Below are positions 58,131-64,000 of a stretch of DNA of 64,000 bases, piece after piece. How positions within the stretch are numbered: position 1 is the first letter of the stretch; each line of letters starts with the position of its first letter. Position numbers and translations under genes: made by a program. Source of the DNA: Chloroflexota bacterium (GTDB lineage Bacteria; Chloroflexota; Dehalococcoidia; Lucifugimonadales; UBA3495); NCBI GenBank assembly GCA_022573285.1, contig JACZUF010000003.1, positions 1 to 64,000 of the forward strand, read 5' to 3'. The notes beneath the pieces are model-generated. The model was not told the origin of the DNA and made no database searches. It worked only from the letters and a program-made list of their open reading frames with translations.

Positions 58131-58790
58131 ATGAAGCTCTTTTTGGACACAGCCAATATTCAGGAGATCCGAGACGGGGCCCGGCTGGGGGTGATCAGTG
58201 GTGTTACCACCAACCCCTCGCTGGCATCTGCTGAAGGCATTGGAAACACCGAGAGTTATAAATCAGCGGTACGGGAGATCTCCGACATCGTTGATGGGCC
58301 CATATCCGTGGAAGTGATATCTCTGGATGCCCAAGGTATGGTGGCCGAAGGCCGGGACATCGCCGGCTGGATACCCAATCCATGGGTGAAGATCCCCAGC
58401 ACCATCGACGGGTTTGAAGCCATCTCCATTCTGTCCAGTGAAGGCATCAAGATAAATCAGACGCTGTGCTTCTCGGTAAACCAGGCCATCCTGGGCGCCC
58501 AGGCCGGGTCCACGGCGGTTAGCCCGTTCATTGGCCGCTTGGACGACATCGGTCTCGAGGGCATCGACCTGATCAAAGACATCGTATCCGTGTACGAACA
58601 ATACAAGATTGAAACCCAGGTGTTGGCGGCCAGCATCCGCCACCCTCTGCACTGCACCTTGGCGGCGCAGGCCGGGGCGCACATCGCCACCCTGCCTTAT
58701 AAAATCCTGGTCCAGATGGCCCAGCACCCCCTGACCGACTCGGGCGTCGCGCGGTTCAAGGCGGACTGGGAGAAAATCGGCAACTCATAG
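58131..58790 (+). CDS. Fructose-6-phosphate aldolase / transaldolase, FSA type
   Basis: A small transaldolase-family enzyme of 219 residues. The N-terminal MKLFLDTANIQEIRDGARLG and GVTTNPSLA are diagnostic; the Schiff-base Lys is in NPWVKIPSTIDGFEAI. Short transaldolases of this size act either as fructose-6-phosphate aldolase or as true transaldolase; sequence by eye cannot decide. It lies 120 bases after pyrG and 161 before rho. Confidence 0.93.
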   Translation: MKLFLDTANIQEIRDGARLGVISGVTTNPSLASAEGIGNTESYKSAVREISDIVDGPISVEVISLDAQGMVAEGRDIAGWIPNPWVKIPSTIDGFEAISILSSEGIKINQTLCFSVNQAILGAQAGSTAVSPFIGRLDDIGLEGIDLIKDIVSVYEQYKIETQVLAASIRHPLHCTLAAQAGAHIATLPYKILVQMAQHPLTDSGVARFKADWEKIGNS

Positions 58791-58951
58791 CCGCCGGCCC
58801 GGCAACAAGATCACCCGGCCCATTAAATGACGATACATGGCCCTTCCGCAGAGCTTCTCTTCCGCAACATCCGGAATGGTGCCTCTGCTGGACCCACGAT
58901 TCGGTGCAACATCAGAGACCCCCGCAAAAGGGACCCCCACAAGAGGTGAAC

Positions 58952-60241
58952 ATGGCGACCACTCAAAGAATGCTTGATGTGTCGGAGATGGGGGCCAAGT
59001 CCAAAGAAGAATTGTTGGGCTTGGCCAGCGATGTCGGATTAAACGACACCACCGCTCTGGCAAATCTGCATAAAGAAGACCTGCTCAGCCGGCTGTTTCA
59101 AGTGGTATCCGCCCAACAGTCGCTGATCTCCACCGGCATACTGGAAATAATGGACGAGGGTTACGGCTTCCTTCGCCAGATCACCTCCTACCGGGCTTCG
59201 GGGGATGTCTACATCTCCCAGTCCCAGATCCGGCGGTTCAACCTGCGGACCGGCGACACCGTCACCGGACAGGTCCGGCCACCCAAGGAGGGAGAGCGCT
59301 ACTTCGGACTGGTGCGGGTCGAGCTAATCAATGGGATGGAGACCGACCAGGTCCAGAGCCGCTACCGCCCGACTTTCGAGCATATGACCCCCATCTTCCC
59401 CGAGAAACAGGTGATCCTGGAAACGGCCGGCTCCGAGCTTTCCACCAGGATGGTGGACCTGTTCGCACCAATCGGCCTGGGACAGCGCGGTCTGATCGTC
59501 TCGCCCCCCAAAGCAGGCAAGACCACCATGCTGAAGCAGATCGCCCACGGAGTCCAGGAGAACTGCCCTGAGGCCACGTTGATGGTGGCCCTGATCGGTG
59601 AGCGCCCCGAGGAGGTGACCGATATGCGGCGGGCGGTGAAGGGCGACGTCTTCGCTTCCACCTTCGATGAGTCGGTCGAAGAACAATGCCGGGTCGCGGA
59701 ACTCTGCTTAGAACGGGCCAAGCGGCTGGTGGAGATGGGGCAGGACGTCATCATCCTGCTGGACAGCATCACCCGCCTCACCCGGGCCTACAACCTGGCC
59801 GTGCCCTCCAGCGGACGGACCCTCTCCGGCGGCATCGACCCGGCGGCCCTCTACCCGCCCAAGAAATTCTTCGGCGGCGCCCGTAATATCGAGGAGGGCG
59901 GCAGTCTGACCATCATCGCCACCTGCTTGGTCGATACCGGCAGCCGGATGGACGAAGTGATCTATGAAGAGTTCAAAGGCACCGGGAACATGGAACTGCA
60001 CTTGGACCGGAAATTGGCGGAACGCCGTTACTTCCCGGCCATCGATATCGTCCGGAGCGGCACCCGGCGGGAGGAGCTGCTCTTCAGCGAAGATACGTTG
60101 AAGCAGATCGTGCTATTGCGCCGCATGATAAGCCTCATCTCCAACGACGGTTCGGTGAACGCCACCGAGCGGGTGCTGGAGCGGCTGGCCAAGTCGGACA
60201 ACAACGAAGAGTTCCTGTCTAACCTGAACAAAGACGCATAA
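58952..60241 (+). CDS. rho: Transcription termination factor Rho
   Basis: Hexameric RNA helicase that ends transcription. ATG 58952 follows AAGAGGTGAAC and gives 429 residues, the usual size; an earlier in-frame start at 58904 adds 16 unlike residues. The N-terminal helical domain ([14 protein letters not shown]), the RNA-binding domain with GYGFLRQ, the P-loop [29 protein letters not shown] and [20 protein letters not shown] are all present. Confidence 0.97.
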   Translation: MATTQRMLDVSEMGAKSKEELLGLASDVGLNDTTALANLHKEDLLSRLFQVVSAQQSLISTGILEIMDEGYGFLRQITSYRASGDVYISQSQIRRFNLRTGDTVTGQVRPPKEGERYFGLVRVELINGMETDQVQSRYRPTFEHMTPIFPEKQVILETAGSELSTRMVDLFAPIGLGQRGLIVSPPKAGKTTMLKQIAHGVQENCPEATLMVALIGERPEEVTDMRRAVKGDVFASTFDESVEEQCRVAELCLERAKRLVEMGQDVIILLDSITRLTRAYNLAVPSSGRTLSGGIDPAALYPPKKFFGGARNIEEGGSLTIIATCLVDTGSRMDEVIYEEFKGTGNMELHLDRKLAERRYFPAIDIVRSGTRREELLFSEDTLKQIVLLRRMISLISNDGSVNATERVLERLAKSDNNEEFLSNLNKDA

Positions 60242-60612
60242 AAGACCGCCACCTGTGGCCTCGTTTCTTCGTGATTAACTAACTACCGCCGATATTGGCA
60301 GGAAATTGCCCCTCCAAACGGCTTGCGTTTTTCCAGCATTTCTCCCACAATGTAGACCATCCGGGTGATGGATTCGCTTCAAGAAATCCAACCAGCGTGC
60401 CGGTTTCTTGCCGAGCGCTCCGATTCATCGGGGCACCATCACCGTGGAACCCTTCTCTTCTTTAACAAGAACCGTTGGTCCCGGCCAGCTTTTAAAGCGT
60501 GCTCGCACGCCGAGCGGTCAACCTGGAATTTGGCTTAAAAACTCTCCTGGTGAGCCGCCCTATGGGTAACCCCACGGGGCGATTTTTGCTGATTAGAGCC
60601 GGTATACATACC
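60242..60612. other. Non-coding region after rho
   Basis: No gene seen. It contains small hairpins, for example GCGTG/CACGC with loop CTCG near 60500, and the possible terminator at 60556-60587. No tRNA or known riboswitch could be recognised. Confidence 0.5.
60556..60587 (+). terminator. Possible terminator downstream of rho
   Basis: CGCCC (60556-60560) with GGGCG (60577-60581), an inner TGGG/CCCA pair (60563-60566 with 60571-60574), then A and five T (60583-60587). The stem is broken by unpaired bases, so it is weaker than those at 8050 and 31064. It lies more than 300 bases after rho. Confidence 0.5.
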
Positions 60613-60656
60613 TTGACAACCTAAACTCGATAGTGCTAAATATTGGGAGAATTTAG
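60613..60656 (+). promoter_or_regulatory. Promoter and dyad upstream of the TIG-repeat gene
   Basis: TTGACA (60613-60618), 18-base spacer, TAAATA (60637-60642). The dyad CTAAAT (60636-60641)/ATTTAG (60651-60656) covers the -10 box and the expected start, so a regulator could bind there. The mRNA leader would be about 280 bases. Confidence 0.55.
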
Positions 60657-60929
60657 CTCGGTCTATCTATTTAACGTAGGAGGCGAGGGGTAATTATGTC
60701 CTTTTGTGGTCTTATTTTTATTTCTCCGGATGTCGATCCCTCTAATATTCCCAAACCTCCTCGGGGGTTATTTATGTGACTAGAGGCTCGATTCGCCCGG
60801 CGGACTCGTAGGTAACATATCGGTAACACAATTTTTGGTAACTTAAGTGAACGAAAGCGAAGTCCAAAAGGAAAGGATCACAGAAGTACTCTTCGCTTCA
60901 GGCACACAGAACAAGGAGATTAGGAGTAG

Positions 60930-63599
60930 ATGAATACTACAATCGGAAAATCTTTTGGGCTCGCACTGCTCATGGCCATGGGCGTCGTTTTGACGATGTT
61001 GGCCCTGGGCATGTTCTCGGTCAAGCCCGCAGGCGCTGCGCCCGCGGGCGCCGGTTTGGGCACTATAACGGCGCAAGTAGTCCCAAATCCTACAAAGGCA
61101 AGATCCATCGCTCAGTACACCATCCTGGTTACCGGCGCTACCTCCGACAGCGGAATGAGCGCGATACCGGTAGGGGGGACCATTACGCTCACCTTCCAGT
61201 CGACCACGACAGTCCCCTCCTCCATAGCGGCTTCCGCTGTCAAGCTAAAGGCATCTCTTGTACAAAGCGGTTCGGACGGCGACCCGGGCGATCCCGACCA
61301 GTTGGTTGAAGCCAGCGCCGTTACTGTCTCCGGCCGAGCAATCACCATCACGATACCCGACATGGTCACGGGCACCGCTCAGGGCAACATTGGTGACAAC
61401 GGCATCGCCGCGGACGGCGGGGTGACCATCACCCTTACCCAGTCCGCGGGTATCCAAAACCCGAACACGGCTGGTGACAGCTTCGAGATAGGAGTCACAA
61501 CTTCCGAGGATACGGTGTCTGTCAACACCCTCTCCTATTCAATTACCAGCTTCGTGAGCTTCTCGCCGACGTCCGGCGCGCGCGGCGACACGATAACGGT
61601 CACCGGTGGCGGGTTCGCCAAAAACTGTACAGATTGTAAGATCAGATTCAATCCCCAGAACGATAATAGTGTGACGGCCCCGGTCACCGGTGCGGGCAGC
61701 ACCACCGCCGGGTCCTCCAACGGTTCCGGCTCGATCGACGCCAACGGCGTCTTCGAAGGCACCGTCGTGCTGACCTCCTCTACGGCTGTCGGCGGCTACG
61801 TCTGGGTAACTGACTCCACGGGCATCGCCCAGGTGAGCTCCAGTACCTTCACCCAGAAGGCTGGCGCTACGCCACGGTCGACCACGGCAACCGCCGGAGG
61901 CACGGTAACCGTTGACCTGGTTGACTTCAATACGCCAACGGCAACCGTGATTGCTGACGGCTCCACCACGGTTGGTATCAGCACCAATTTTGCTGCGAAC
62001 TCAACCTCCGGACCCTTTGTCATTAACGAAGATGACGACTCCGGCGACACGCTAGCGTTGACGCCGTACAAGTTCGTGGTGCCTATCGGGACGGCGGTGG
62101 GCACTCACCTGGTCACCATCGAAGATTCATTAAGCGAACTCACCGACAAGAGTGCGACTTTCAGTCTTGAAATTGTAGCGCGTGTCTTGACGGTGACGCC
62201 CAACCCGGCCGCCATCGGTCAGTCAATCACCATCAGTGGTACCGGGTTCAAGAAGAGTGGGACAATTGACAGCATCACCGGGTCGGGCAGCGCTGACCTC
62301 CAGGCCGGCGCTTCGATCAGCATTGACAGCGGTGGTGCGTGGAGTTTCACCACCACCATGGACACCGTAGGGAGTTCGGCTGACCGTGTCAGTGACTCCT
62401 TCACGATCACTGCGACGGACAACACGAGCTTGGTTGGTAAGTCCAGTGGATTCAAGCGGACGGCCCGTACCTTGACCCTGACCCCGTCAACCGGGTCGCC
62501 GGGCGCGGCAATCACTGTCACCGTGACCGGTATGACCGTTGACGATGGCGAAAACACGACCACCGCGACGTTTACCATGTCAGCGGTGCAGAGCGACACC
62601 ACGCTGACGCTGTCTGGCACCAAGATCTTCCCGATTGGCAGCGACGGCACGGGTTCCGGCACGATCACGGTTCCGCTGTCAGCCGCGATCGGCACCATCA
62701 CATTCAAGGCGCAGGACAACGCCGACGCTCTTAACCTGCTCTCTACCGTTACCGTTGGGCAGATTGCCGAGGCCGATTTGACAGTCTCAGCTGGCACGTT
62801 GGTGTTGTCGCCGTTATCGGCCTCCACCGGACAGCTTGTTACGATAACGGGGAGTAACTTCCCGCCCAACGCCACCGCTACCGCCCTGACGTTCGGCGCA
62901 GCGTCTGCGATCCCCACCGGAGGTATCACCTCCGACGCTACCGGTGGGTTCGTGATCGTGATCGAGGTTCCCGCTGCCGACACCGGCGGTTCGATAAGCC
63001 CGGGCAGCTTGATTGTCTTGGCGACCCTGGGCCTAATCGATGGGTCGACGACAAGCTTCTCCATCCCGAGTCCCTCGATCGTAATCACGCCAGCGTCAGC
63101 TGCGCCTGAAGAGACTATTGTCATCACCGGTTCGGGTTTCAACGCCCTGACCGCCGTGACCACATTGGACATCGGTACCGCATCGGCCCTGCCGAGCCCG
63201 GCCCCCAAGGCCGGCCGGAGTGGTGACATAGTTGCCACGATCGAAGTGCCGCTGCTCAATCCCGGCGTCTACACAGTGGTCATGAAAAACGCCACCGGCT
63301 TCACCGCCACCGGAACGTTCACGGCGGTATCGTCGAAGGCGACGCCGGCGGCAGCGACCGACGCCACGGAGACCATATTCGCCGACGTCATCGCCAATGA
63401 TGACAACCTGGTCCGGGTCTGGCGGTTCAGCAATGTCGATCAGTCGTGGGCCTTCTACGACCCGCGGCCGGCGTTCGCAACCGCGAACACTCTGACGAGG
63501 TCCGGCGCCGGTGACATCGTCTGGGTGAACGTACTCATCGAGCAGGAATTCCAAGGAGCGACCTTGTTCCCAGGTTGGAACCTGATCTCCCTTAAGTAA
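60930..63599 (+). CDS. Exported TIG/IPT-repeat surface protein with conserved C-terminal domain
   Basis: An 889-residue exported protein. A signal peptide covers about residues 1-40, ending AGAAPAG. Five IPT/TIG-like beta domains begin near residues 208 (FSPTSGARGDTITVTGGGF), 419 (VTPNPAAIGQSITISGTGF), 513 (LTPSTGSPGAAITVTVTG), 623 (LSPLSASTGQLVTITGSNF) and 716 (ITPASAAPEETIVITGSGF). The composition is rich in Thr, Ser, Gly and Ala with very few cysteines. The last ~77 residues form a different domain rich in Trp (VRVWRFSNVDQSWAFYD, then DIVWVNV and the ending FPGWNLISLK). Such proteins probably form part of the cell envelope or an S-layer. AGGAG lies before the ATG. A second exported protein follows. 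Confidence 0.85.
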   Translation: MNTTIGKSFGLALLMAMGVVLTMLALGMFSVKPAGAAPAGAGLGTITAQVVPNPTKARSIAQYTILVTGATSDSGMSAIPVGGTITLTFQSTTTVPSSIAASAVKLKASLVQSGSDGDPGDPDQLVEASAVTVSGRAITITIPDMVTGTAQGNIGDNGIAADGGVTITLTQSAGIQNPNTAGDSFEIGVTTSEDTVSVNTLSYSITSFVSFSPTSGARGDTITVTGGGFAKNCTDCKIRFNPQNDNSVTAPVTGAGSTTAGSSNGSGSIDANGVFEGTVVLTSSTAVGGYVWVTDSTGIAQVSSSTFTQKAGATPRSTTATAGGTVTVDLVDFNTPTATVIADGSTTVGISTNFAANSTSGPFVINEDDDSGDTLALTPYKFVVPIGTAVGTHLVTIEDSLSELTDKSATFSLEIVARVLTVTPNPAAIGQSITISGTGFKKSGTIDSITGSGSADLQAGASISIDSGGAWSFTTTMDTVGSSADRVSDSFTITATDNTSLVGKSSGFKRTARTLTLTPSTGSPGAAITVTVTGMTVDDGENTTTATFTMSAVQSDTTLTLSGTKIFPIGSDGTGSGTITVPLSAAIGTITFKAQDNADALNLLSTVTVGQIAEADLTVSAGTLVLSPLSASTGQLVTITGSNFPPNATATALTFGAASAIPTGGITSDATGGFVIVIEVPAADTGGSISPGSLIVLATLGLIDGSTTSFSIPSPSIVITPASAAPEETIVITGSGFNALTAVTTLDIGTASALPSPAPKAGRSGDIVATIEVPLLNPGVYTVVMKNATGFTATGTFTAVSSKATPAAATDATETIFADVIANDDNLVRVWRFSNVDQSWAFYDPRPAFATANTLTRSGAGDIVWVNVLIEQEFQGATLFPGWNLISLK

Positions 63600-63619
63600 G
63601 GATAGGAAAAGGTCAAAGC

Positions 63620-63647
63620 TAGGCCGCCCCCGCAAGGTGGCGGCTTA
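63620..63647 (+). other. Intergenic hairpin between two exported-protein genes
   Basis: Nine-bp stem 63620-63628 with 63639-63647 (core GCCGCC/GGCGGC), no T-run. It may stabilise or separate the upstream message while allowing transcription into the next gene. Confidence 0.4.
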
Positions 63648-63682
63648 GCAATACCAACCACCAATGAGACAAGGAGGAACGA

Positions 63683-64000
63683 ATGACCAAAACTAGATTC
63701 CTGGCCTTAGTAACGGCCTTGGCACTATTACTGACTATTCCCACAGCCGTGTTCGCACAGCGTGTGCCTCCCCACGTTTTCGTCGGGACGGCCACTCTGG
63801 ACGGGGCCACGGCTGTCGACGGCACTGCCGTCACGGCCTGGGTAGACGGAGTACAGGTCACCGCCACCAACGTGGTCGGTGGCGCCTACACTCTGCTCGT
63901 TGACCAGGGAGACTCTTCCTACGCCGGCAAGACGGTGATTTTCCGTGTTGGCTCCGGAACCGCCGACCAGACCGCTACCTGGATGCAGGGAGGGGGCGAC
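63683..64000 (+). CDS. Exported protein with beta-sandwich domain, 3' truncated by window
   Basis: The frame is open from ATG 63683 to the window end (106 codons, no stop). AAGGAGGAAC stands just before the start. A clear signal peptide (MTKTRFLALVTALALLLTIP, then TAVFA, cleavage before QRVPP) is followed by a beta-rich segment (FVGTATLDGATAVDGTAVTA, VTATNVVGGAYTLLVDQ) that looks like a carboxypeptidase-regulatory or Ig-like domain, and TWMQGGGD at the edge. It is 83 bases after the TIG-repeat gene and probably co-transcribed. Its full domain set is outside the window. Confidence 0.78.
   Translation, partial: MTKTRFLALVTALALLLTIPTAVFAQRVPPHVFVGTATLDGATAVDGTAVTAWVDGVQVTATNVVGGAYTLLVDQGDSSYAGKTVIFRVGSGTADQTATWMQGGGD

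Noticed and set aside
60242-60612. Possible riboswitch in the region after rho
   Set aside because: Small hairpins are present, but I could not match any known class such as c-di-GMP, cobalamin or SAM by its conserved bases.

Overview
The window is one continuous stretch of a GC-rich bacterial chromosome with dense coding on both strands, no rRNA, tRNA, transposase or CRISPR array that I can see. The gene mix (SUF iron-sulfur operon with SufU, hopanoid operon, SsuD-like flavin monooxygenase, family III CoA-transferases with a MaoC hydratase, arylsulfotransferase-like protein, DUF1800/DUF1501 pair, TIG-repeat surface proteins with a short conserved C-terminal domain) points to an aerobic, heterotrophic Chloroflexota, most like Dehalococcoidia/SAR202-type lineages. 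That assignment is inference from gene content and style, not from a marker phylogeny. Layout. 1-1568: the end of an M16 peptidase. 1795-6923 (minus): comEA, comEC, RNase PH and an HtrA-type lipoprotein protease. 7049-10065 (plus): branched-chain aminotransferase, a divergent PlsY and an arylsulfotransferase-like beta-propeller. 10062-15482 (minus): a 1806-residue DUF4011/SF1 helicase/Vsr-like nuclease/DUF3320 protein, probably anti-phage, carrying an internal domain duplication. 15634-16758: SsuD-like monooxygenase. 16929-26627 (minus): a hopanoid locus reading polyprenyl synthase, hpnH, hpnG, hpnA, shc, yjbQ, a squalene/phytoene-synthase-family enzyme, a second epimerase and a nucleoside hydrolase. 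27258-31040 (plus): DUF1800, DUF1501 and an NHL propeller behind a good promoter. 31129-35278: a small haem-less cytochrome-like protein, MoaB/MogA, HIT protein, crotonase-family protein and acyl-CoA dehydrogenase, separated by palindrome-rich spacers. 35559-42188 (minus): ppdK, aldo/keto reductase, DUF1802 protein, LysR regulator and TatD hydrolase. 42596-48597 (plus): sufBCDS plus two different sufU genes. 48608-52227 (minus): solute-binding lipoprotein, flippase-like membrane protein and DinB-like protein. 52395-60241 (plus): MaoC hydratase, two CoA-transferases, pyrG, fructose-6-phosphate aldolase-type transaldolase and rho. 60930-64000 (plus): a TIG-repeat exported surface protein and the start of a second exported protein. 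Functionally the hopanoid locus is the most complete pathway: C5 isoprenoid condensation, C30 coupling, cyclisation to hopene and extension by adenosyl transfer and purine removal. The suf operon is a complete SUF machine. Promoters that I can read follow TTGACA with 17-18 bp to the -10 box (pyrG, HIT gene, DUF1800 operon, suf, hopanoid operon). Intergenic spacers hold at least four families of dispersed palindromes. The items most worth a second look are the duplicated domain in the giant helicase, the unusual make-up of the hopanoid locus, the two tandem SufU scaffolds, the signal-less DUF1800/DUF1501/NHL unit, and the exported proteins at the right edge.
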